From Oxyruncus cristatus (lineage: Eukaryota > Chordata > Aves > Passeriformes > Cotingidae): a DNA stretch of 64,000 nucleotides. The translations under genes were made by a program, and so were the position numbers. The stretch is taken from positions 1,181,068-1,245,067 of the forward strand of contig VXAY01001956.1 of the NCBI GenBank assembly GCA_013399855.1. Direction: 5' to 3'. Below are positions 52,536 through 64,000 of this stretch, piece after piece; within the stretch, counting starts at the first letter, position 1; every line of letters starts with the position of its first letter. The notes below the pieces were generated by a model that searched no databases, was not told where the DNA came from, and worked only from the letters and a program-made list of their open reading frames with translations.

Positions 52536-53799
52536 ATCTCCTGTGGTGGTACGCAGGGCCCTTCTAAAAAGGACCCAATATTCAGCTTGTTTGCCCAAAG
52601 CTGGCCAAGCTGTAGAGCTGAAAGTGAATACAGGGTACTGGTGGCACAATTAGCTCAGACCCAAGTTCCTGGCTTGTCCTGAAGTTTGGTATTCAAGTGT
52701 GGGTTTTGTTCTGCAATGAAAATGAAATATAGATATGCCAGTGGAATATTCCAAATACAGATCCACAGACAAAAAATCCCATGTTTTACCTTCTGCTTAG
52801 TCTTCATGTGTATGGCTTTTCCCCTAACATATGTCCCCAATTCCCAAAGTGATGAGTATATTGAAAATTTATGCATGCTTTACATTTAATTTAAGCATTT
52901 CCATAGCAACTGCTAGATTTCAGGATGTTTTACTTTCATCCCAAGATATCGAATATATTCTTTTCAGAACAATTTCCCAGGCTGTATTTAGCCACATTCA
53001 TATGACTTTCTACAGTTCAATTTTCAATGAAAATTACCAAATCATCCACCAGAAGCCAAAGTTTTAACAAACAGATTAATGTTTATGACTTCTTTCATCT
53101 CACTGTGTTTAAATAAGTAGGCCTGTATCAAATGGAGCTAATGTAGCCTGATTGCTCAGAATCAGTGTTTTTGATTGATAGATGCAGGTGTTCAGTGAGG
53201 TTCAACTTCCAAGGAATAGATCAAAGGTGCCTCTCCTCTTTCTTCCTGTCTACCTCTAGGTCTTTTACACAGGTGCTCTATTGTCAGGAGACTCTAAAGG
53301 ATGAACATGCTTACAAGAAGCCTGATATTCAATATAATGATAGCTAAAACAAACATAACTGTATGCTGAAATGTCAAACAAAATTAAAGGGACTTGAGGT
53401 GAAGTATAATACACATAGCTATAAGGAATAGATGACCCATACTTCTATATGGGTGACCATAAAGACTTTCAAAAACATCTGAGATTCAAGTAGGAATAAA
53501 AAAGCCAATACAAGTGAAAGAGGAGATACATATACAAATAAAGGAATACAGGGGTGGTATGGAAAAAAGATCTTTCTTGTACATTTTCACTTGTTTTTCA
53601 TCTGCATTTTGCCTTTCTGAATGTCACCTCTGAAAAGGATTCCACAACTGCAAGCTATTACTCCTGCCCCTTTGCTGTCACAATAGCGAACTTTCATCAT
53701 GCCTGATTCCTGTTCCAGGACCACAGCTGGTACAGCACACATCTTTTACACTGATATACCTCCGTGAGCAGTCAGCATAAAGCAAAAATCTGATGAAGA

Positions 53800-54290
53800 G
53801 TAGGTGAATGAAGCATTTAAATTTGCCATCAGGTTATGCACACATCACCTTCATTTTGTGTGAGCAGTAATGCCTAAGCCAGGTGGTGAACAATCAGGCT
53901 TCCCATCCCGTCAGGCAGTAACCTGACGCTTTACTTGCCTGATGTGTCACACAAACCTGAGCTGCTATGTAAACAGCAATAAATAACTGAGAAGTAGGTG
54001 GTGGCGCATTTGCATTTGCAACTTGCGCATTTCTTCCACTCCCATCACTTTCACGCTAGGAAGCAGAGCGAGGCAGTAAGGAGAAAGGTACTCTCAGGAT
54101 CCTGACAAGCTCCAGGATATAACTATCAAATAAATCAATTAATTTAACCCTAATGTAATTATCTGCTTTAGAAGAAGGGTGATTTTAGCTTGCTGAATTC
54201 ACTTATAAGATCAAACAATTATCCTAATAAGTTTATACTGTTCTAAAGATGATAGCGTTCTCAGCAGCCCAGTACAACTCCAATGGCTTG
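53800..54290. promoter_or_regulatory. Candidate conserved non-coding block
   Basis: This stretch contrasts with its surroundings. It has several CpGs, an octamer motif ATTTGCAT at 54008-54015, TAATTTAACC/TAATGTAATTA-type homeodomain cores at about 54135-54165, and no repeat signature. Such features are common in deeply conserved intronic enhancers of neuronal genes. Conservation itself could not be tested. Confidence 0.3.
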
Positions 54291-54850
54291 AGTGGAGCTG
54301 TTATACACTTAATATAAATCAGAGCAGCCTTCAGTCAGGTAGCAATGATCTCCAATTAAAAAATTAATCTTCAAAAATAAAGCCGACCATTAGAATTTAA
54401 CTGTTGTCAGAGGTGCAGTGAATGTGCACCTCTAGCATTGACATTATACTCGGTTTGTGGGTGGAAATTTCAATAACAGATTCAAAACTGAAGCCGCTTC
54501 CTCTGGTTTCCATGCCCAAACTGTTGTAAGTCACAATGTCCTTGGGAGGGAAGGCTATGGGTGAGGCTCACAGCAAGAACATACGATATTAAATGTTACA
54601 CTTAAAGATCTGCTGTTTATTTTTTTGTAAAAATGGGGTAGTGAAGAGGAACAATGTCAGACTGGGATTCATAAAAGCTAAGCACCTCATTGAAGGTATG
54701 TGGTGTTCTCAGGTCCTGTTACTGCAAAAAGAAAGACCAAGATACTTCTCCAAGAAATGTGATAAAAGCCAGGAGAAAAAATTACAAATGTGCCTCCTGT
54801 ATTTCCACAAGTTGCTAGAGTAGAAACTACTGCTGGTGTGGTATCTACTT

Positions 54851-54965
54851 TCACAGAATCACAGAATATTCTGAGTTGGAAGTTACTCACAAGGATCATT
54901 GAATCCAACTCTCAAGTGAATGGCCCACGCAGGCGATGGAACGCGTGACCTTGGTGTTATTTTAT
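54851..54965 (-). mobile_element. tRNA-Ile-derived SINE with CR1 tail (TguSINE1-like)
   Basis: The plus strand begins with TCACAGAATCACAGAATATT and CTGAGTTGGAAG, a reversed CR1 3' tail, and reads through to about 54916. Immediately after it comes TGGCCCACGCAGGCGATGGA and ACGCGTGACCTTGGTGTTAT. This matches the reverse complement of the 3' half of tRNA-Ile (TGGCCCGTACGGGGATCGAA, CCCGCGACCTTGGCGTTAT), including a degraded B box near 54932-54942. The 5' half of the tRNA part is truncated or lost. A tRNA head joined to a CR1 tail is the design of the CR1-mobilised SINEs known from passerine birds. The family name is from memory. Confidence 0.82.
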
Positions 54966-57900
54966 CTTGAGTCCTCTAATACAGACAACATGCTCCAAGA
55001 CTGCAAACAGAGTATCAGATGGAGGAGTGCTCAGCCTGTAAAACCTGGCAGTGTTGGAGGAGCCGAGCTGCTCAACAGCAAACATGGCTTAGGCAGTTCT
55101 GCCCTAGAAACTGCACTTGGGCATCTGAAAAGTTAAGAGCTAGGATTTCAGAAGCCTGAAAGGAAAAGTGGCAGCTAGACTGAGATTGTGTTAGGATAAA
55201 TTTTCACTTAGGGGCCTGTGAGAAATCTAGGCAGTTAAGAATTTAAATCAGTTTGGGGTCCTGATCCTATATTCCCACATACCTCCTATAGTGCTTTGGC
55301 TATTGCAGGCTTTCCCTAAACAATGCACCACCATGCAACAAATACTGTCAACACAGAACCATCATGTCTGCCGTCACCAGCTCATTTTCCTCTGCTTCCC
55401 TTGCCACTGTCCATCTTCTCCTGTTCAAAGCATATCTCCTCCTTAGCTCAGAACATTATCCATGTAGCTAATTAATCTAATTTCACGCATCCCTGGCATT
55501 TGTGGATACATTTCTTGTTCACCATTCACTTCTTTTCTGGTGGCAGAGGTAAAAACAAAGCAGACAGGTTTTTAGGAGGATGAGAAAACCTGGGAAGCAT
55601 CAGAGAGGCTGTCACACTGCCCATGCAGTACAGGGCAACTCAATTTTTGGGAGGCTGAGCGACAGGCAATCTTGTACTTATGGGGAGTGGGAAAGGGAAA
55701 TAGATGCCTGAGAGAAAGTTGGAAGAGTAAAGCTACAGAAACCTGGTAATAATTGCCCACTGCATCTAAAGCTCCCCAAGCCAAACAGAATCTGTTATGT
55801 TTAACATCACAACTATATGTGTATTGATTCCATCTGAAAGGTATACTTGGCAGGCTATAATGATGGCCTCTAAATAATCAAAAGTATTTAACATATAGTA
55901 GAGACGGAGAAAAATGGCAGTGAAGCTAATAAACTGTTAGTAATGTATTATTTCAGCTCCCCACATGTAAACTGGTCAAAAGTCACATTGGGACAAAGTT
56001 TAGAGAAGAAATTTCTTTACAAATTAAATGAACTGCCTCAAGCACAACCTAGTTTCAAGTACTGAGAAGAAGGAATGAATCTCAAGCAAAAAAAAATTAC
56101 TTCAGCTAAGATGCATTTGGACATTATTATTCTGAAACTATAAAGGCTACACAGATTAAGAGTAAAATAGTCAAAGTTAGCAATTGATTTAATTATTTCA
56201 GTTCATGTTTATTTGCATCTCAGTTCTCAGTACTAAATCTCGAGGCAGAAGTTTGTTTTAGCAGTAACTAGAGTTGAACCTTAAATAGTAATTATAACCA
56301 ATTTCCTTGAAGAATAGAGAAGGATACAGTGCAATTCCTATTTCTATCTATCATGAAAATTTAAACTCATCTCAAACACAGCCATTAGAAGATGAAGAGC
56401 AAATGGGTACATAAACACAGGAATAAATAGCAGGCAATTTTTTAAAAAGTGTTATGTGGAGGACATTTCATGAGACCATTCTCACTAAGGCCAAAGACAA
56501 AACAGAACAATTGAGAAGAGAACTGTCAAGAAGATGCTCAAGGATGTATTTACAAAGAGAACAAGAGTGCTGGGTTTCAGGAATACATGTCCATCACTTT
56601 GATATCATCAGTACCTGTGCCAGGCCAGCCTGTAGGTACCCAATTCCTGTGACACCTCAGTTTTCTCTGCAAATATTTCTAGTAGGCACCACTGTTTCTG
56701 CAGCGAGGTGCATGCATGGCACCTCAGGACCTTTGTCCACTTGTAGCTTGCTTTATGATGAGCCTTACCACAGAATGCTTCCCAACTGACTGACTTGTGG
56801 GGCCTGATTTTCTAAATCTGCTTAGCCAGTACCTATGCCCATGTAAAACACAGCTTAGGGGAAAGAGAGAGAGGTGTCCTTTTCCTCTTCTTCTTCCCTC
56901 ACCCCATCCAAACTGTTTTCTGCCAGGATGGAATAGAGGTGGGATTCTAACCCTCTTGCTCCTCATTGAATTTAAATGAGCATCTTCCACTTGAGCACTC
57001 TCACTTGCTGGAGCACAGTACTGTTTAAAACCTAATACCCAAATTGGGAATAGGGAACATGAGAGAAACTGCCACTGCCTCGTATACCCTACACTTTGAT
57101 GTATAGTTGTCAACTGGAGGATTGACACTTCAAAACCTAATATGGGTCAGAAATTCTATTAACTAGTGCAAGCACTTGAAAAAGTTCTCTGTGTGGCTGA
57201 GCAGCAGCGAAAGAAATGGGTATGCAGATGTGAGAGAGATGTGTACTGGAATATGGAAATCACCGGCCATGGAGTGTCTCTAATCCTCTTCTATTTTTGG
57301 TCTAACATGTGGCACTGAAATCCATCCTGACAGCTGTTTGGCTGGCTTTAAGAAGAAAAACAAGTTCAAAATGTGGTGAAGTCAAGGTAAATTAAACATT
57401 TCTTGACAAATGACTGTGTGACTCAAATAACCAAGGAGGTAATAAGATAAAGAGGTATCATGGTCATCAACACCCTGAACTGCCATCAACAGATCTCTTT
57501 GTACTTTTTAAACAAAATTATCTCCAGTGCTTCCTTTTGCACAGTAAACAACTAATTTCTTCTAAATGTGAGTAATGCTGTCATTCATGGATACACTAGT
57601 CACTTTTTGAAAAGATGGTGACAGGAAGATGTGCACGTACAGTCTACACTGACTATTGGAAATCATCCATTTAATCAACAGTCAGTCCCTTTAATTTGTT
57701 TCCTGAGGATGAAGACAGCTTCTACAGCTAATCCTGACTTTAAGTCCTTAATATTCTAATCCTTCTCATATATGGACAACACTTAATTAGAAGTAAGCTG
57801 CATTTGGTAGAATATGAAACTGCTCAATTATCTGTGTCACCATTCATTTGGCTGGCTAAAAAAAGAGGAGGAAACCCATGTATTTTTCATAGGAATTTTA

Positions 57901-60900
57901 TAAGAATGACAAGTTTTATCACAAAGACATTTAAGTATTCATCTTATTATGAAGTAATAAAAAATATCTTTTTAAAACCCCTATAGATCAAAGAAATAAT
58001 ACCCTAAAATAGGGTATGTTATTGAAATTTTCCCACTCAAGTCCCAAGACCAGAGTATATACCTCCAGTATATTTTGGAGAAAAGAGTGATTGTCCCATT
58101 TTAGTGGTGGGGAACTGTGAAAGACTAAATTATCCAAAGCTATTATCCAAAAGTTATAACAACTGTAGCTACACTCCAGTGGGCTTAATTGGAATCCTGA
58201 GTTAGTTATCAGACTATTATGCCAATCTTCTACCCTGGTTATTGATTGCTTTGATTGTATTTTGTACTGAGCATCATAAGATCTCACCTGTTCCTTGCTG
58301 CAAAACACTTTTTCATGGCATAAATGACAATTATTGAATTAATATCAAGGACAAACATGGTAGGAAATGAAGCTTCATCCTTGCACGTCGATATCTAAAG
58401 TGCTTCTGAGAACTAGGGTGGGGAAAGGAATAACCTACCCAGAAGTGTCATGACACCATAAAAGCAGCACAAACTTCTGCTTTGGTAGCAGAGTTGCTTC
58501 ATTTACATACAGAATTAATTTATTACTGCTAGTAAAGGATATTTAATTTAACTGGACTTTAAATAGAAAATTACAGAAAAAGTTAGCCCCTCATTATTGC
58601 TGTTGCTATATAGAAGTACTGCTTATATTTCACAGACAGATGTGAATTTAACTTAAAAACATAATTTCTTTCAGTGTTTTTACATTTTTTTGGGGTAATT
58701 AATATATATGCACTGCACTACAGCGAAGACAAAGGAACTGTCACAGTAGTTAAGACCAATAGCACAGCTAGCTTGCAGAGGTGCTTTGCATGTCCAAAAC
58801 TTGTTAGCTAACCATATTTCCAGGAAAACGAAAATAAAATCCTTCTCCCCAGGTGCTGGAACTTTCTCTAAAGGAGTGGTAAAATCTTTATTCCTTATAT
58901 AATGGTTAAACTGCACTTTTTCCCTCTGCATTTCTTGCACAAGTTATTTCAACAGGTTAATTATTCATAGTCTGCAAAGCATATCCTTTTATCTCTTAAA
59001 ATTGTGTGGAAAAAAAAGTTCTGCTGGCAGTTTGCTTATGTCATATTAGAAAGAGTAAATACACTGTTTGGCCATTTTCACCATTAATTATTCTATATAC
59101 TCCTCTCATATTACCTCCTATGTATTTTCTGAGATTTTCCAAAAGTATTTGAACTAACTCCTTTATCATTTTTGTTGTCCTCCTATTATCTGAAATTTCT
59201 CTTTCATCTCTCTGATCTTGCTCCCTTATATTTTCCACTTTCATCACTGTGTGCCACAGACATTCACCATTCTTATCAGCTGTAAAATTGCTCTTCGAAA
59301 TGGAAACTCTTACATTATGCTTCTCTTTGCTGCCCTTTCCTCAGTCCTTTTAAGTTGTATCACAACAGTTTAAATTCAACTGAACCGATTAACTTATGGC
59401 CAGATCTAAGTTTCACTACATAAACATGACAACTTTTAAACTTAAGTAACTATGATCTTCATGCTGATTTTGAGGCATTTCATTGTTAGATGAAACATAC
59501 ACATTTTTCTATTTATTTCTAACCAATAGATGTATGAAACCAACCTTTTCCAATCTGTTAGTCAATTTTTGAACTAAAGTAGCAGAATAAAAGCACCATA
59601 CTCTGACTTTCACTGGTAAAAGTAAGGTAACAGTACCACAATTTTCTGTAGTAGAGTAATGTCTGTCTGAATTACTGTTTTATGTAATATATCTAAGTTC
59701 TATTACTGTGATTTGATTTAGTATATTGTGATAAGAGAGATAGATCCTGTAAGAAAGCCTTTGGAAAAGGTATGTAACTGCTCAAGGCCACATACATTCA
59801 AATTTTGCTGCTCTTCACACTTTTTCTCAGGTATTCTTGAGAAGAGAGTATTTCAGTATATTCTTCAAAGGTTTAAGAAACTGTAAAGCTTTAAAGAAGA
59901 TATGAAGGACAGGAATGCTTTGCTGTTTTAGTGATGTCTGAAAGGAATGGTAATCCCATATTCTTTTAAAACACCTAAAAGGTACTTGAAGCCAGGCTAT
60001 TTCAGGTTCTGCTGTGTTTGAAAAGTGAAACTCCAAAGGCATCCCCACTGACTACGACACATTTTATTTATTAGAATTACATTTCTCTTTAGGCTTCATA
60101 CTTGAAAGTGGGAGGTTTGTCCTACAAAAGTGCTTGAAAGTTTCTACTTTCTTCATGTATTACTATTAGAGCATGTCGGATATATTTAGTTTCTGTTTTT
60201 CACAACTGGATGTAGTGACTCACACTTTGTGGCTGTTCTTTTCATTTTCAAAGCAATTATTGCTGTAAAGGCTCATATACCCAGGTTATCAGCCAATTAT
60301 TTCTTATATGCCTGAAAAAAAGGGCATCTTTGCAGAAACGTATCATTTGACAATTTGCTGGAGTCTGTTGTATTGTTGGATTTCTTTGAATATTTCAGCT
60401 TGGATTTTAATTGTTTCTGTTCATATGTGCTAAATTAATGAATTAAATCCAGGAACACATTCATCCCTGGAAAAAAACACAGATTTACTGCCTTAAAGCA
60501 AGTCTCTGTTTATTCAAGAAAATCAACATCAAGAACAAGAAGGAACCTTCAGGGAGCTCTGAAGTGAACTTCCCTATACCACGCAGTTAAAGCATACAGA
60601 AAAGAGAAATTATGTTTAGAGCTTGCTTTGCAGTCACCCCAAATAATCTATATTTTAAATATGCAACTCAACAGTACATGAAATCTGCAAGCACATCTCA
60701 TGTAGGATTTCACCCTGCTGGCTGGGGAAGAAGAGAAAACTATGACAGCCACAGAAAATTATTTTGAAGAGCCCTTTCAGACTAAACAGAAGCAACCCCA
60801 CTTAGCATGAATCTTACATCTAAATAAAATTCAAATAACTACATAAAGGCTACAGAGCCTTAAAGATTCAGATTCTTTAAGCTAAACTCTTTGAAAAGAA

Positions 60901-61267
60901 TGGCAGAAGTGGAAGCAATCCTTTCTAGTATATAACCAGTGTTACACAAGGGCAATGCACTTCATGAGTTCCTCCTGTCAGAACTTCTTATTGTAATTTT
61001 TCCTCCACAATGTCAACCTTGCTGTAGACATTTCCATGTCTATGACAAGGAGAGGAAATAATATTCTCCTGTGGTTTTAGGGATCATTAAGTGTAATCAC
61101 GGCAAAGCTCCTTTATCAGAACAAATCCAGTTTAGCATGACATTGTTGGAGGTCTCCTGAGATGGCTAAACCTCAGGGGTTTTCTCATGTAACTCTTACT
61201 GTGTCAATATTGCATTTTTAAGTATGTTTGTGACATACTTATAGACAATTTTCCTTTAAAACAGTGT

Positions 61268-61662
61268 ATCATAGGTTCACAAGAAAATTCTAAGACACCT
61301 CAGGGACCTGTCTGTAGTTTAAACCACTGCTCAGAGCAGGGTCAGCTATGGAATCAGACCCAGTTACTCATCCAGCTCAATCTTTAAACTGGCAGACTGC
61401 ACGAACTCTCTGGGCAACCTGTTTTAAGGCAGCATTATGCTCGCTGGAAAAAGATTCTCTTTGTGTCTAGGCCAAGGCTCTCATTTCTCTTTGTGCCCAT
61501 TTTTCCTCATCCTCCAACTATGCAGTTCTAAGAGGAAGCTCACCCCATCTTCTCAGTAATGTTCTTAGAGGTAATGGAAGGCTGATGTTAAGCCAACCTC
61601 TCCTCTCACACGAGGTGCTCCAGCCACTACCATGTTGGTACTCTTTGCTTTGATTGCTGGAA
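61268..61662 (-). mobile_element. CR1 LINE 3' fragment, antisense, old
   Basis: From the plus strand, CACTGCTCAGAGCAGGGTCA, CTCTCTGGGCAACCTGTTTT, TTTGTGCCCATTTTTCCTC and GAGGTGCTCCAGCCACTACC follow the reversed CR1 3' region in the right order over about 390 bases, with a TATCATAGGTTCACAAGAA terminus at the low-coordinate end. It is strongly diverged but collinear. Confidence 0.85.
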
Positions 61663-63712
61663 TAGTACAGGAACTCAAAGAAATGGTATTTTTTTTTAAA
61701 AAAGCATTTTTAAAAAATAATTAGTGATATATTGACATTGAAAATTTAAAATATAATTTTAATGATTTTAAAAACATTTCAAAAAATCAAAATTTTAATC
61801 ACATGAATTTAAGACATTAACAGCAGGAATTTTAGGACTACAAACTGTCTCTGTCCTAGTTTCTTGCTTCATCAGATCTAAGATCACATGTGACCTAGAA
61901 CACGAAAGAATGTTAATTTTACAATCTCCATTTAATGTGAATTATGGTTTTGACAGGTGGATCTATATGTTTGTAAAATCAGCAACTCTACTTGATTGCT
62001 CATGGCAAGTAGCTGATTCTGTAAAACAGAACTGTGATAAAAGTCTTTTGCATGCAACAAACCAGGTGAAAATACAAAGAAGTAAGGTTTATTCTGAAAC
62101 ATATGATGTGGTTTATACTTTATTTAAGACAATGATTTTAAAACCTGATGTTCAACTTTGTGTTTGCTGGCAAATACAATTTTTTTTTTTGTTTCATTGT
62201 CTTTGCAATGAAAATAGTTAGCAACAAGGTTATATAATATTTGAAACATGATGCAAGGGCATGGTGAATGCTCTATCTTTTTTTTTTCTGAGCTGATGAG
62301 ACCTTTCTGAGATGTTGAAAGACCTAGAAATAACAGCAGCTTGTGTATTAAGTGGAGGAACTACAGTCTGACATTCAGATTAGAAATGCCTCTGACACAA
62401 AGAATATGGGAATGCATGTTTTTTAAACTAAGGAAAGAAAAAACTGGACCAAAAATATGGAAAAAAATAAATCTATTGAAGGATCAATATTTTAAAAACA
62501 TGGAAATACGAAGGGTCTGGATGTTAACTTTACACAGACTTTTGTTCTACAGGTTGGGTGCCTCACCTGTGCCTCTGGGGCCGCACGCACCCTTCCAGGG
62601 CAGTCGCTCAGCCCGCATCTGCCCCACCTGCTCCAGAGACCAGCAAAGAAATGGCCTACAGGCTGAAAATGTTCATTACAACTTTATGGTGAACGAGCAG
62701 CAATGTCAGAGTGGCCAGACATGTGCAATGTGATTGATCTGAGGATATGTGGTCAACCTGACGCTGCAGGAAAGTGGGTGGAGAGGGGGTGTTACGCAGG
62801 CCTAGACTGAATTTAATGCAGCTGTGCTGTAGAGAAGGAGATGAGGTGATGTGGGGGGAGGCTGCAGTAAACAGCTCACCCTGACACTGCAAGAAAGGTG
62901 GTATGTCCTGCAGAAGGATATAAATAAGTGGTTTTCCAACCTCTCTTCCAAGATAAGAGCTACAATATCTAGCATGCCCAACCCTCCTGTAACAGTTCTG
63001 CATTGCATATTTAATTAATTACATAAAGGTGACAATTTAAAACAACAGAAAACAGAATAACTATAGCTGCCGTTGTTTCCTGCTGTGGGATAAAATATCC
63101 CAGATATTTCTCAGGCTAAAGGATGCTCCACATTCCAAATGAAGCTTCTTTTTTTCCTGCAATTGGAAATTAGAAAATTCACTGCCCAAATTTCTAATGC
63201 TCTCTTTAAAGTCTGATGCAAAATATAGGTGGAGCACTTTCTGTATTTTTTTTTTTTGAAATGTCAGGAATAGTAGTACTTAATAAAATACTCCACATTT
63301 GGAATTAAGGCTATGAGATTTTATTTTAGCTGAATCAAACAAGATTTGGATCGAACATCCCCACTTGATGTTGGTCATATTGACTGTTCCCTCATTTTCT
63401 CCAGCTGTGCCTAAAAAAAAAATGGAAAATTCATTTTATCTTAGATAAAACACTCTTTCAGAACTTGCTAAGAGAAGAGTGCTAAAGAAAGCCTGGAATC
63501 ACCAAAACAAGAAGAAAAGATGGGTTCATTCAACCATTCAGGGATCTACAGCTGTAAGCTCAGATGCCTCCTTTGCTTGAGGAATTCCCAGTTTCTACCC
63601 CCCTAGAAAGTACCATAAACCTGCTGCTGTAATGGGCAATCTGCTTTGCATTTTACCTGTTGATGTACTTTCACTGTATTACTAGATAGTAACTTGTGTG
63701 AACTGATGCATG

Positions 63713-63785
63713 TAGAATCACAGAATCACAGATTAGTTTGGGTTGGAAGAGACATTTACACGTCATCTAGTCCAACCCCTGCTAT
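63713..63785 (-). mobile_element. CR1 3' terminal fragment, antisense
   Basis: TAGAATCACAGAATCACAG, TTTGGGTTGGAAGAGACAT and CATCTAGTCCAACCCCTGCT are a reversed CR1 3' end. It includes two copies of the AGAATCAC terminal repeat and is truncated after about 73 bases. Confidence 0.92.
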
Positions 63786-64000
63786 CCAGAAAATGTCACA
63801 GTCTCAGTCTCAGACTGTCCTCATATTTTTTTTTTAGGTGTGTAATTATGTCAGTATTTAATAAATAATGAAATAATCTCAAAGGGGAAGAATGAGGAAG
63901 CTCTTGTTTAGAATGTCCTATGGTATGATTATCTGCACCTCCTCCTCGGCTCACATCTAGCCTTCAGTTTTGCAGAGGGTGGATTTGAGCAAAACTAAGT

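Larger units (their letters stand above)
37980..64000 (-). other. GABBR2: GABBR2 upstream intron (partial, more than 26 kb)
   Basis: The next upstream exon should encode TM4 and end with the Glu codon before PDPAG. I searched the minus strand for its expected pattern and did not find it, so this stretch is taken as intron. Named contents are listed separately: CR1 remnants at 52.4, 61.3 and 63.7 kb, a SINE at 54.9 kb, small tandem duplications, an AGGTCA cluster and a possible conserved block. Most of 38-45 kb, 47-52 kb and 55-61 kb shows nothing recognisable beyond short homopolymers. Confidence 0.7.

Noticed and set aside
54917..54965. Functional tRNA-Ile gene on the minus strand
   Set aside because: Only the 3' half is recognisable, the B box is mutated, and it is fused to a CR1 tail. 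It is a SINE relic.

Overview
This window is nuclear DNA from a bird, most likely a passerine. It is AT-rich and CpG-poor, and its interspersed repeats are dominated by CR1 LINE fragments, the typical avian retrotransposon. One element near 54.9 kb looks like a tRNA-Ile-derived SINE with a CR1 tail, a type I recall from passerines (TguSINE1-like). The species cannot be named from sequence alone.

The only protein-coding gene I can support is GABBR2, subunit 2 of the metabotropic GABA-B receptor, on the minus strand. Five consecutive coding exons are present. Read 5' to 3' on the minus strand they lie at 37979-37869, 23801-23577, 17026-16844, 15189-15060 and 6282-6165. All have AG/GT borders and compatible phases (0, 0, 0, 1, 2). 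They join without indels to the protein segment that corresponds by my count to human residues 632-886 plus two bases of codon 887. The segment covers the second extracellular loop, TM5, the third intracellular loop, TM6, TM7, the cytoplasmic coiled coil that pairs with GABBR1, and most of the C-terminal tail. The upstream exons (ectodomain, TM1-TM4) and the last coding exon with the stop codon are not visible here, so the window is internal to the gene.

Layout: 1-6164 is the partial last intron, with a CR1 at 1368-2052. 6283-15059, 15190-16843 and 17027-23576 are complete introns, the last holding an old CR1 (18.3-19.6 kb) and a younger antisense CR1 (22.9-23.2 kb). 23802-37868 is a 14 kb intron with a candidate degraded LTR retroelement (26.6-27.7 kb), several CR1 pieces and a 6-N assembly gap set between poly-T runs (37465-37470). 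37980-64000 is more than 26 kb of the next upstream intron, with CR1/SINE remnants, a cluster of AGGTCA half-sites (45.64-45.80 kb), small tandem duplications and a possible conserved non-coding block (53.8-54.3 kb).

I found no operon, CRISPR array, tRNA or rRNA gene, and no sign of a novel multi-gene system. The observations worth a second look are the SINE, the LTR candidate, the nuclear-receptor half-site cluster, local changes in the GABBR2 tail and the gap.
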